From: Aminobacter sp039907765
GTDB lineage: Bacteria > Pseudomonadota > Alphaproteobacteria > Rhizobiales > Rhizobiaceae
Reading direction: 5' to 3'
DNA length: 64,000 nt
NCBI RefSeq assembly: GCF_039907765.1
Contig: NZ_JARDJI010000002.1
Span: 124,001-188,000, forward strand
The position numbers were made by a program, and so were the translations under genes. The notes beneath the pieces are model-generated. The model was not told where the DNA came from and did not search any database. It worked only from the letters and a program-made list of their open reading frames with translations. Shown one piece after another: positions 9,269 through 17,176 of the stretch (positions are counted from its first letter, which is position 1; the number at the start of each line of letters is the position of its first letter).

Positions 9269-9321
9269 CGGAACCCATTGCCGCGTCCTCGTGTTTTGAT
9301 CGTTGCACAGAGGAAGCCGCG

Positions 9322-9726
9322 ATGTTCGAACGACCGTTCACGCGCATTGCCAACCGGGTCGCCTATGCCGCCGGGATGCCGTCGGCGTTCATGATCTGCT
9401 GCCTGGTGATCGTGGTCTGGGCGGTGACGGGGCCGATCTTCGGCTTCTCCGATACCTGGCAGCTCATCATCAACACCGGCACGACCATCATAACCTTCCT
9501 GATGGTGTTCCTGATCCAGAACACCCAGAACCGCGACGGCGTGGCGATCCAGGCCAAGCTGGACGAGCTGATACGCGTAGGCCGCGCCAGCAACGCGCTG
9601 ATCGGCATCGAGCACCTGACCGAGTCGGAGGTGGAAGAGATCCGCGAGAAATGCGAGGCGGCGGCGAAGCGGCACGAGCAGGCGCGGCAGGCGGACCATG
9701 CGGCGGCCAAAACAAGGGCACACTGA
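9322..9726 (+). CDS. Low-affinity iron permease family protein
   Basis: This is a 134-residue protein with two N-terminal hydrophobic segments (about residues 20-40 and 52-68), the family motif TGTTIITFLMVFLIQNTQNRDGVAIQAKLDELI, and a charged helical tail. The family name comes from similarity to fungal Fet4; iron transport has not been shown for these short bacterial forms. The ATG at 9322 follows an AGGAAG site. The frame is open upstream across the two preceding genes, but that part is antisense-type shadow. Confidence 0.88.
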   Translation: MFERPFTRIANRVAYAAGMPSAFMICCLVIVVWAVTGPIFGFSDTWQLIINTGTTIITFLMVFLIQNTQNRDGVAIQAKLDELIRVGRASNALIGIEHLTESEVEEIREKCEAAAKRHEQARQADHAAAKTRAH

Positions 9727-9855
9727 GAGGCGCGGCCAGTGGCGGAGGTCGACAGGCTGTCGACCGTGTCACGGCACGAGCCGCTTTACCTAGCTCCGGA
9801 CATCCGGTTGACGCTTTGCCGTCTACGGACCAAGATCGCGACGGGTGGGCATGCC

Positions 9856-10155
9856 GTGACTGACTGGTTGAAGATCCTCAACGAACAGGCCGAGACGGGC
9901 GCGGAGATGGCACGCGAGGTGCCGGCCACGCTGGCAAATCCAGACATCAGCCGCGACCAGGTGAAGAAGCTGTTCGCGGCGCTCGAGCAGCAGGCCGAAT
10001 TCGTCGAGCGGCTGCGGCAGGTGCTCGAGTCCAATGACTTCGAGCCCGAGGTCGTGGTCGCCGCCGAGGCGCTCGAGGAGCAATATGCCGAACTTGCCGC
10101 CGCAGCAGCCGAAAGGCTGAAGGAGATGCGCGCGACCACGCGCGTCGCAAGCTAG
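9856..10155 (+). CDS. Hypothetical helical protein
   Basis: This predicted 99-residue protein starts at GTG 9856 (TDWLKILNEQAETGAEMAREVP); an alternative GTG at 9739 would add 39 residues. It is rich in Glu, Ala and Leu and looks almost entirely helical. I do not recognise a family. Codon use matches the neighbours and the frame ends just before a hairpin, so I regard it as a real gene with an uncertain start. Confidence 0.6.
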   Translation: MTDWLKILNEQAETGAEMAREVPATLANPDISRDQVKKLFAALEQQAEFVERLRQVLESNDFEPEVVVAAEALEEQYAELAAAAAERLKEMRATTRVAS

Positions 10156-10206
10156 GCCCGGCGCCTGCTTTTCCGGCGTTGGACGATCGGGTCCCTTCAA
10201 GGCACA

Positions 10207-10238
10207 AGCGCCGGCGCATCTGGTGACGCGTCGGCGCT
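10207..10238. terminator. Inverted repeat between convergent genes
   Basis: AGCGCCGGCGC and GCGTCGGCGCT form an interrupted stem of about ten pairs around a TCTGGTGAC-like loop, between the convergent hypothetical and DUF1059 genes. There is no T-run. It is a possible shared 3' end. Confidence 0.4.
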
Positions 10239-10244
10239 CCGAAT

Positions 10245-10436
10245 TCAGGCCGGCGGCGTACCGGGGTGGATGATCTTCCTGACCTCGGCACGGAACTCGG
10301 GCGTGTCCTTTTCGCCATGGACGGCCACGGCGTGCTGCACGGCAGCGTTGATCAGCTCTTCTTCATTGTCGGCCGCAATGGCGACCGAGCATTTCATTTC
10401 ACTGGGGTATTCGCGGCAATCGATATATTGGCGCAT
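10245..10436 (-). CDS. DUF1059 family small protein
   Basis: This is a 63-residue protein starting MRQYIDCREYPSEMKCSVAI at 10436, with two cysteines near the N-terminus (Cys7, Cys15). This size and the C-x7-C spacing, followed by a helical HAVAVHG segment, match DUF1059. Its function is unknown. The ATG is preceded by AAGGAGGCG on the minus strand, which fixes the start rather than the earlier 10463 option. Confidence 0.85.
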   Translation of the reverse strand: MRQYIDCREYPSEMKCSVAIAADNEEELINAAVQHAVAVHGEKDTPEFRAEVRKIIHPGTPPA

Positions 10437-10622
10437 CGTCTTCGCCTCCTTGCGACACAACATCAGCGCGCGCTAATCTTATGCTTGGGGCGCGGGTACG
10501 GCAACCTGCATGAAAGGAGATGCGGCCTGACCGAATGCATCAGGGGCGGCTGTCCTGTTGCGGGGCCGCGCTTTTGGCTGGGGAAAGGGCGGGGAGAGTT
10601 AACCTTGGTCGCGAGGCCCAAA

Positions 10623-10901
10623 ATGAAATATCCTGCGGGCATGGACGGCAAGAAGATTACTTCCGCCGAAGAGCGCGACTTGATCGACAGCGCTGAACGC
10701 GGCGAATGGGTTTCGACCGGCGAGATCGAGGCGCGCCGCGCCTTCTGGCGCGAGGCGGCCAAGGGCGTGCTCGACGGCAAGCGGCAGCGTATCTCGATCC
10801 CCGAGCGCGACCTCGCGCGGCTCAAGGCTAGGGCGGCGGAAGAGGGGATGCCCTATCAGACGCTGATCAACTCGATCCTGCACAAATATGGGGAGAGGTA
10901 A
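10623..10901 (+). CDS. Antitoxin-like protein with C-terminal CopG/RHH-type segment
   Basis: The product has 92 residues. Its C-terminal part (about residues 54-92, RQRISIPERDLARLKARAAEEGMPYQTLIN) has the beta-strand plus two-helix pattern of ribbon-helix-helix antitoxins of the BrnA/CopG type. No toxin-sized gene is adjacent: upstream is a non-coding gap and downstream is uvrD on the other strand, seven bases away. It is therefore either an orphan antitoxin or a stand-alone regulator. The start at 10623 gives the usual length; the frame is open much further upstream. Confidence 0.7.
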   Translation: MKYPAGMDGKKITSAEERDLIDSAERGEWVSTGEIEARRAFWREAAKGVLDGKRQRISIPERDLARLKARAAEEGMPYQTLINSILHKYGER

Positions 10902-10908
10902 GGGGACC

Positions 10909-13407
10909 TCACACGCCCGCGACGAAACTCTCCAGCACCTTCTTCTGGCCGGCCTTGTCGAAGTTGATGGTGAGCTTGTTGCCGTCGATGGCCGAGATGT
11001 TGCCGTTGCCGAACTTCTGGTGGAAGACGCGGTCGCCGACCTTGAAGCGCGAGGGTTCGGTGGCGACCGACTTCGCCACCAGCTCGCCTTCGATGGTGCG
11101 GCCCTTGACCGAGCCGCGGCCGGCGCCGAAGCCGGAATCGGTCTCGCCATAACCGATGCGCTCGACGGAGTGGCCGGAGCGCGAGCCCCAGTTGCGGTCG
11201 GTGGCCTCGGTGCGATTCTGCTGCGCCCGTTGCCAGCCCGGCGTGGCGTAGGTGTTGGAGAATGATTTCTGGCCGACATCGTCGAAACGCGACGTGCCGT
11301 AGGGGTTGCGGCCGCCACCGCCATAGCCGCCGTAGGAATTGCCGGCTTCGGCCACCTCGACATGCGCCTCGGGCAGTTCTTCGAGGAAGCGCGAGGGGAT
11401 GGTCGACTGCCACAGGCCGTGGATGCGGCGGTTGGAGACGAACCAGATGTGCAGGTTCTTCTTGGCGCGGGTGACGCCGACATAGGCCAGGCGGCGCTCT
11501 TCCTCGAGGCCCGAGCGGCCGCCTTCGTCGAGCGCGCGCTGGTGCGGGAAAAGGCCTTCCTCCCAGCCGGGCAGGAAAACGGTCTCGAATTCGAGGCCCT
11601 TGGCCGAATGCAGCGTCATGATCGAGACGGCGTCGAGCTGCTCGTCCTGTTCGGCGTCCATGACGAGCGCGACATGTTCGAGGAACGAGCGCAGCGACTC
11701 ATATTCCTCCATGGAGCGGATGAGCTCCTTGAGGTTTTCGAGCCGGCCCGGCGCTTCGGCCGAGCGGTCGTTCTTCCACATGTCGGTGTAGCCGCTCTCC
11801 TCGAGGATGATCTCGGCGAGTTCGGTGTGGGGCGTGTTGTCGAGCGCCTTCTGCCAGCGCTCGAAATTGGCCGCGACTTCGCGCAAAGCGGCGCGCGGCT
11901 TGGGCTTTAGCTCGTCGCTTTCGGCGAGCTGGCTTGCTGCCTGGAGCATGGGCACGCCGAGCGCGCGCGCCGTGTCGTGGATCTGGCGGATGGTGGCCTC
12001 GCCGAGGCCGCGCTTGGGCACGTTGACGATGCGCTCGAAGGCGAGGTCGTCGGCGCCTTGCGCGACGACGCGGAAATAGGCCATGGCGTCGCGGATTTCC
12101 TGGCGCTCGTAGAAGCGCGGGCCGCCGATGACGCGGTAGTTCAGGCCGAGCGTGACGAAGCGGTCTTCGAACTCGCGCATCTGGAACGAGGCGCGGACGA
12201 GGATCGCCATGTCGTTGAGATTGTGCTTCTGGCGCTGCAGCTGCTCGATGGTCTCGCCGACGGCGCGGGCTTCTTCTTCCGAGTCCCAGGCGGCGTGGAC
12301 GTTGACCTTGGCGTCGTCGGGATCGGCCTGCTCGGTGAACAGCGTCTTGCCGAGGCGGCCCTCATTGTGGGCGATCAGGTGGGCGGCGGCGCCCAGGATG
12401 TGGGCGGTGGAGCGGTAGTTGCGCTCCAGCCGGATAACCGTGGCGCCCGGAAAATCCTTGTCGAAGCGCAGGATGTTGTCGACCTCTGCGCCGCGCCAGC
12501 CATAGATCGACTGGTCGTCGTCGCCGACGCAGCAGACGTTCTTCTGCCCCGGGGCTCCCGTTTCCTGCGCCAGCAGCCGCAGCCATATGTACTGGGCGGT
12601 GTTGGTGTCCTGGTACTCGTCGACCAGGATGTACTTGAAGCGCTTGTGGTATTCCTTGAGCACGTCCGGGTAGGCGCGGAAGATGCGGATCGGATGGCAC
12701 AACAGGTCGCCGAAGTCGCAGGCGTTCAAGGTCTGCAGGCGGTCCTGATAGGCCTTGTAGAGCTCGCGGCCCTTGCCGTTGGCGAAGGAACGGGCGTCGC
12801 CCTCGGGGATTTCCGACGGGCCGAGGCCCTTGTTCTTCCAGCCGTCGATCATCATGGCGAACTGGCGCGCCGGCCAGCGCTTGTCGTCCAGGCCCTCGGC
12901 CTGGATCAGCTGCTTGATGAGGCGGATGACGTCGTCGGTGTCGAGGATCGTGAAGTCGGAGCGCAAGCCGGCCAACTCGGCATGGCGGCGCAGCATCTTG
13001 ACGCCGATGGAGTGGAAGGTGCCGAGCCACGGCATGCCCTCGACCGCTTCGTCGATGAGCAGGCCGATACGGCTCTTCATCTCGCGCGCGGCCTTGTTGG
13101 TGAAGGTGACGGCGAGGATCTGGCTGGGATAGGCGCGCCTGGTAGTCAGGATGTGGGCGATGCGGGTGGTGAGCACGCGCGTCTTGCCGGTGCCGGCGCC
13201 GGCGAGCACCAGGACCGGGCCCTCGGTGGTCTCGACCGCCTGGCGCTGCTCGGGGTTCAGGCCCTTGAGGTAGTCGGGCGCGGACGGCGCCTGGCGGGCG
13301 GCCATGGCACGCGCGGCGATGCCGCCGGGCGCAGGCGCACCGGCGGGCCGGGGCGGCAATCCGCCGGGCTCGTCGAAAAACGGCATGTCGTCCGGAAAGT
13401 CTGACAT
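10909..13407 (-). CDS. uvrD: DNA helicase UvrD/PcrA
   Basis: This is a superfamily 1A 3'-5' helicase for nucleotide excision and mismatch repair. The 832-residue product starts MSDFPDDMPFFDEPGG at 13407; a longer frame upstream to 13581 reads as non-coding. Motifs in order are LNPEQRQAV (Q motif, about residue 50), Walker A LAGAGTGKT (68-76), LVDEYQDTN (motif II), GDDDQSIYGWRGA (III), LERNYRS (IV), TLHSAKGLEFETVFLPG (V) and EERRLAYVGVTRAKK (VI). The C-terminus after about residue 700 includes a Gly/Tyr-rich linker and a conserved tail domain (FKVGDRVFHQKFGNGNI), as in PcrA. Confidence 0.97.
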   Translation of the reverse strand: MSDFPDDMPFFDEPGGLPPRPAGAPAPGGIAARAMAARQAPSAPDYLKGLNPEQRQAVETTEGPVLVLAGAGTGKTRVLTTRIAHILTTRRAYPSQILAVTFTNKAAREMKSRIGLLIDEAVEGMPWLGTFHSIGVKMLRRHAELAGLRSDFTILDTDDVIRLIKQLIQAEGLDDKRWPARQFAMMIDGWKNKGLGPSEIPEGDARSFANGKGRELYKAYQDRLQTLNACDFGDLLCHPIRIFRAYPDVLKEYHKRFKYILVDEYQDTNTAQYIWLRLLAQETGAPGQKNVCCVGDDDQSIYGWRGAEVDNILRFDKDFPGATVIRLERNYRSTAHILGAAAHLIAHNEGRLGKTLFTEQADPDDAKVNVHAAWDSEEEARAVGETIEQLQRQKHNLNDMAILVRASFQMREFEDRFVTLGLNYRVIGGPRFYERQEIRDAMAYFRVVAQGADDLAFERIVNVPKRGLGEATIRQIHDTARALGVPMLQAASQLAESDELKPKPRAALREVAANFERWQKALDNTPHTELAEIILEESGYTDMWKNDRSAEAPGRLENLKELIRSMEEYESLRSFLEHVALVMDAEQDEQLDAVSIMTLHSAKGLEFETVFLPGWEEGLFPHQRALDEGGRSGLEEERRLAYVGVTRAKKNLHIWFVSNRRIHGLWQSTIPSRFLEELPEAHVEVAEAGNSYGGYGGGGRNPYGTSRFDDVGQKSFSNTYATPGWQRAQQNRTEATDRNWGSRSGHSVERIGYGETDSGFGAGRGSVKGRTIEGELVAKSVATEPSRFKVGDRVFHQKFGNGNISAIDGNKLTINFDKAGQKKVLESFVAGV

Positions 13408-13671
13408 TTGCCCCGAATGTAGTGATTCGGGGCGGAAAGGCCAGCCACGTCTCTGTTTTGTTCCGCTTTTTGCCCGGCTTGTCGGCGGCCGGGCCTCCAG
13501 TGGCGGCGCTGGAATGCGAGGCGATCGACCCGCTCTGCAGCTTTGCCGCCAGCGCGGGGCGGGCACGCCCGACCGTGGCAATTCCGGCGATCCGGATCAC
13601 GCAACAGTGAGAGCAGGCAAGATTTCGCGCGCTAAATTCGTTGCCGTTACAGGCAAGACAGGGAGCGCGAC

Positions 13672-14550
13672 ATGACCGGACCTGCCATCACCCAGGCGAT
13701 GATCGACGCCTATGACGAATATACCCACCTGACGCTCGACCGGCGCGGCTTCATGGAGAAGCTGACCAGGCTCACCGGGACGGCCGCGGCGGCGGCGGCG
13801 ATCGCCCCGATGCTCGCGGCCAACCAGGCACGAGCCGCAATGGTGGCCGAGGACGACGCGCGGCTGAAGGGCGAGGACATCGCCTATCCGGGCGGCACGG
13901 GCGAGATGAAGGGCTATCTCGTCAGGCCCGCCGACCAGTCGGGCAAGCTGCCCGCCGTCATCGTCATCCACGAGAACCGGGGACTGAACCCGCATATCCG
14001 CGACGTGGCGCGCAGGATCGCGCTCGAAGGCTTCGTCGCGCTCGCGCCCGACTATCTGTCGCCGCTGGGCGGAACGCCCGCCGACGAGGACAAGGCACGC
14101 GAGATGTTCGGCGAGCTGGATCCGGCGCAGACGGTGGCGAACGGCGTGGCCACGGTTGCCTTCCTCAAGTCGCACGAGCTTTCCAACGGCAATGTCGGCG
14201 CCGTGGGCTTCTGCTGGGGTGGCGGCACGGTCAACCTGCTCGCCGTCAATGCGCCCGATCTCAAGGCCGGCGTCGCCTATTATGGCGCCCAGCCCAAGGA
14301 CGAGGCCGCCGTCGCCGGGATCAAGGCGTCGCTGCTGCTGCATTATGCCGGCATGGACGAGCGCATCAACGCCGGCATCGATGCCTACAAGGCGGCGCTG
14401 GAGAAGGCGGGCAAGGATTTCCAGGTGTTCGTCTACGAAGGGGCGCAGCACGCCTTCAACAACGACACGTCGGAGGCCCGCTACAACAAGGCTGCGGCGG
14501 AGCTGGCCTGGGGGCGGACGATCAGGTTCTTGAAGGAGAAGCTGGGCTAG
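13672..14550 (+). CDS. Dienelactone hydrolase family protein with Tat signal
   Basis: This alpha/beta hydrolase has 292 residues. A twin-arginine motif (DRRGFMEKL, Arg24-Arg25) and a hydrophobic Ala-rich stretch ending in ARA predict Tat export after a longish n-region. The catalytic cysteine is in GFCWGGG (Cys181), with Asp229 (AGMDERI) and His260 (GAQHAF) as the triad, and Glu101 in HENRG. That is the dienelactone-hydrolase set. The true substrate is unknown; many of these exported homologues are annotated carboxymethylenebutenolidase without test. It is divergent from uvrD. Confidence 0.92.
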   Translation: MTGPAITQAMIDAYDEYTHLTLDRRGFMEKLTRLTGTAAAAAAIAPMLAANQARAAMVAEDDARLKGEDIAYPGGTGEMKGYLVRPADQSGKLPAVIVIHENRGLNPHIRDVARRIALEGFVALAPDYLSPLGGTPADEDKAREMFGELDPAQTVANGVATVAFLKSHELSNGNVGAVGFCWGGGTVNLLAVNAPDLKAGVAYYGAQPKDEAAVAGIKASLLLHYAGMDERINAGIDAYKAALEKAGKDFQVFVYEGAQHAFNNDTSEARYNKAAAELAWGRTIRFLKEKLG

Positions 14551-14624
14551 GTCCCGTTTGCTATGGGTGGCCGATGGGATCGGCCCCCGAGCGGCCGGGC
14601 CAGGCGGCCCGGCGCGGCGAATAT

Positions 14625-14822
14625 TCAGACGACGCCGCGCTTGGAACGCGCCTGACGCAGGATGACGCGCCAGCGCAGCATCTCGATCGGGATCGGCCCG
14701 TTGTTGTTGGCGATCTCGAATATCTCGTTGTTGAGGTTCCGGAGCGAGCGCCAGAAATCGTAATCGCTGATGCGCGGATCGCAGGCAAGTTTGCTGGCCG
14801 TCGCTTCTATGTCCGTGTGCAT
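14625..14822 (-). CDS. Small hypothetical protein
   Basis: This is a 65-residue protein starting MHTDIEATASKLACD at 14822. It has a helical, charged composition with an aromatic/acidic middle (ISDYDFWRSLRNLNNEIFEIANNNG) and a basic end (RQARSKRGVV). I do not recognise the family. The internal residue pattern and the low number of rare codons favour a real gene. The nearest upstream gene on this strand is the thioesterase, 148 bases away. Confidence 0.6.
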   Translation of the reverse strand: MHTDIEATASKLACDPRISDYDFWRSLRNLNNEIFEIANNNGPIPIEMLRWRVILRQARSKRGVV

Positions 14823-14970
14823 GCCTTGCCTCAAGCCGTCCGGTGCCCGCCGCCGCGACTCAATTTCGCTGCGTCGGATTTTCGGGGCCAGGCGGCGGCC
14901 GATCAACGAACCGCCGGCTGCGATTCAGGTTATGAACAGGTAAGGTTAATCGCCTGTGGCGCCGAGGCCA

Positions 14971-15450
14971 CTATGCTGGCTTGCGCCTGATGCCGATCGA
15001 CCGGCCGGCGCGCTCGGGCACGGGCAGTGCCGAGTGGGCGGCGCGCATCGTCTCGAGGTTGGCCATGATGTCGGCTGGCATGGGAGCCACTTTCGGGCCG
15101 CTCATGTCGACATGGAGCGACAGGTTTTCCGAGGTCGCGGCCAGCCAGCCGTCGACATGGTGCAGTTCCTGGTAGACGCGGAAGCGCTTCTCGTCGTGGT
15201 CGAGCAGGTGGAAGGTCGCCGTGACCTTATCGCCGCGGTGCAGTTCCTGCACGTAGCAGATATGCACTTCCGCCGTGTAGACGGTGAGCTTCCTGTCGCG
15301 GACATAAGCAGCGCCCATGCCGAGCAGGTCGAGCGCCTGGTCGCAGCAGCGGTCGAACAGGACATTGTAATAGGCCATGTTCATGTGGCCGTTGTAGTCG
15401 ATCCAGTCGTTTTCGACCTCCATGACGCGCGAGACGAACGGGGCTGGCAT
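14971..15450 (-). CDS. Acyl-CoA thioesterase, 4HBT hotdog fold
   Basis: The product is a 159-residue hotdog thioesterase. The active-site type pattern VENDWIDYNGHMNMAYYNVLFD (acidic residue before NGHMN) is typical of the 4-hydroxybenzoyl-CoA thioesterase group, and of the betainyl-CoA thioesterase-like subgroup. Start ATG at 15450 (MPAPFVSRVMEV) has AGGAT upstream on that strand. It is divergent from the FAD-linked oxidase gene. Substrate cannot be told from sequence alone. Confidence 0.88.
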   Translation of the reverse strand: MPAPFVSRVMEVENDWIDYNGHMNMAYYNVLFDRCCDQALDLLGMGAAYVRDRKLTVYTAEVHICYVQELHRGDKVTATFHLLDHDEKRFRVYQELHHVDGWLAATSENLSLHVDMSGPKVAPMPADIMANLETMRAAHSALPVPERAGRSIGIRRKPA

Positions 15451-15567
15451 AGGTGATCCTCTTCGACTTTGGCCTTTGGTGGCGCTGGACAAACCGCCGG
15501 GGCTGGCAGATTAGCGGAGCATAGGGTGCCGGCAAGGCGCCAGGCTGTTCCAATCGCGGAGGAAAAG

Positions 15568-16983
15568 ATGGCTCTGAGCGACCTGCAGGCGATGGCCCGC
15601 AACGAGGAGGGGATCGCAGCGGCGCTGGGTATCCTCAAGCAGAAATTCGGCGAGCGTTTCCAGACCGGCCAGTCGATCAGAGAGCAGCACGGCCACACCA
15701 CCACCTACCTGCCCAACCAGGCGCCGGATGGCGTGGTGTTCGCCGAAAGCACCGCCGACGTGCAGGAGGTCGTGCGCGTTTGCGCAGCGCACCGCGTGCC
15801 GGTGATCGCCTTCGGCACGGGCACGTCGCTCGAAGGCCACGTGAATGCGCCCGCCGGCGGCATTTCGGTCGACACGTCGCGGATGGACAGGATCGTCTCG
15901 GTCAATGCCGACGATCTCGACTGCACGGTCGAGGCCGGCGTGACGCGCGAGGCGCTGAACAACCATCTGCGCGACACCGGCCTGTTCTTCCCGATCGATC
16001 CGGGCGCGAATGCCAGCCTCGGCGGCATGGCAGCAACGCGCGCCTCGGGCACCAATGCGGTGCGCTACGGCACGATGCGCGAGAACGTGCTGTCGCTCAG
16101 GGCGGTGATGGCGGACGGCAGCGAGGTGGTGACCTCGCACCGGGCGCGCAAGAGCTCGGCAGGCTACGACCTGACGCGGCTTCTGGTGGGGTCGGAAGGC
16201 ACGCTCGGCATCATTACCGAGATCACGCTCAGACTGCAGGGCATCCCGCAGGCGATTTCGGGCGGGGTTTGCCCGTTCCCGACGGTCGAGGCGGCCTGCC
16301 AGGCAGTGATCGCGACGATCCAGATGGGCATCCCGGTGGCACGCATCGAGCTGGTCAACGCCTTGCAGATGCGGGCGATGAAGACCTATTCGAAGCTCGA
16401 ATATCCCGAGAGCCCCTGCCTGTTCCTCGAATTCCACGGTTCGGATGCGGGCGTTGCCGAGCAAGCGGAGAGCTTTGGCGAGATCGCGGCCGAATATGGC
16501 GGCGGGCCGTTCTTGTGGACCAAGGTGGCCGAGGAGCGGTCGAAGTTGTGGAAGGCGCGCCACGACGCCTATTGGGCATCGCAGACGCTGCGTCCCGGCG
16601 CCCGCGCATTGTCGACCGACGCCTGCGTGCCGATCTCCAGGCTCGCCGAATGCATCGCCGAAACCGAGGCCGATATCGAGCGGCTGGGGCTGATCGCGCC
16701 GATCGTCGGGCATGTCGGCGACGGCAATTTCCATACGCTGGTGCTGATGGATCCGAACGATCCGGCCGACATCGGCCGGGCCGAGGAGTTCGTGAAGCGG
16801 CTGGCCGAGCGGGCGATCGCCATGGACGGCACCTCGACCGGCGAGCACGGCATCGGCCAGGGCAAGATGGGGCTGATGGAGCGCGAGCATGGGCATGGCG
16901 TGGCGGCGATGCGGGCGATCAAGGCCGCACTCGATCCGCTCGGCATCATGAACCCGGGCAAGATCCTGCCGGCGGCGGAATAG
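15568..16983 (+). CDS. FAD-binding oxidase, D-lactate/glycolate dehydrogenase family
   Basis: This 471-residue flavoprotein of the GlcD/D-lactate dehydrogenase family oxidises a 2-hydroxy acid. The PCMH-type FAD domain is in the first half: VPVIAFGTGTSLEGHV (FAD pyrophosphate loop), FPIDPGANASLGGMAATRASGTNAVRYG, and LLVGSEGTLGIITE. The C-terminal domain ends with VGHVGDGNFHTLVLMD and EHGIGQGKMG, holding catalytic and metal-binding histidines. The ATG at 15568 has an excellent CGGAGGAAA site. Single-gene context suggests a D-lactate or related dehydrogenase rather than the multi-subunit glycolate oxidase. Confidence 0.92.
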   Translation: MALSDLQAMARNEEGIAAALGILKQKFGERFQTGQSIREQHGHTTTYLPNQAPDGVVFAESTADVQEVVRVCAAHRVPVIAFGTGTSLEGHVNAPAGGISVDTSRMDRIVSVNADDLDCTVEAGVTREALNNHLRDTGLFFPIDPGANASLGGMAATRASGTNAVRYGTMRENVLSLRAVMADGSEVVTSHRARKSSAGYDLTRLLVGSEGTLGIITEITLRLQGIPQAISGGVCPFPTVEAACQAVIATIQMGIPVARIELVNALQMRAMKTYSKLEYPESPCLFLEFHGSDAGVAEQAESFGEIAAEYGGGPFLWTKVAEERSKLWKARHDAYWASQTLRPGARALSTDACVPISRLAECIAETEADIERLGLIAPIVGHVGDGNFHTLVLMDPNDPADIGRAEEFVKRLAERAIAMDGTSTGEHGIGQGKMGLMEREHGHGVAAMRAIKAALDPLGIMNPGKILPAAE

Positions 16984-17080
16984 GCGGGCGTTGACCCGGT
17001 GGCGTCGGATTTCGGCCCATGGTGCCTGGCCGGCAACCCGATTGCCTGGATGAAGCCTTCGCTTTTTGTGGGACATGCCT

Positions 17081-17104
17081 GCCGCGGCGTTGACGCGCCG
17101 CGGC
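17081..17104. repeat. Perfect 9-bp inverted repeat
   Basis: GCCGCGGCG and CGCCGCGGC flank a six-base loop about 100 bases after the FAD oxidase stop and 73 bases before the AsmA start. There is no T-run. It may act as a 3' hairpin of the oxidase transcript. Confidence 0.45.
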
Positions 17105-17176
17105 TCAGCATGTCACCAAATGACCACGCTCCTCGGCTAGATGCCCGGGACGCATGAAAAGATTTGCCCCGAGGCA

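Noticed and set aside
11977..13404. 475-codon plus-strand frame over uvrD
   Set aside because: It is antisense to a helicase with all seven motifs; Ala/Gly/Asp-rich shadow.
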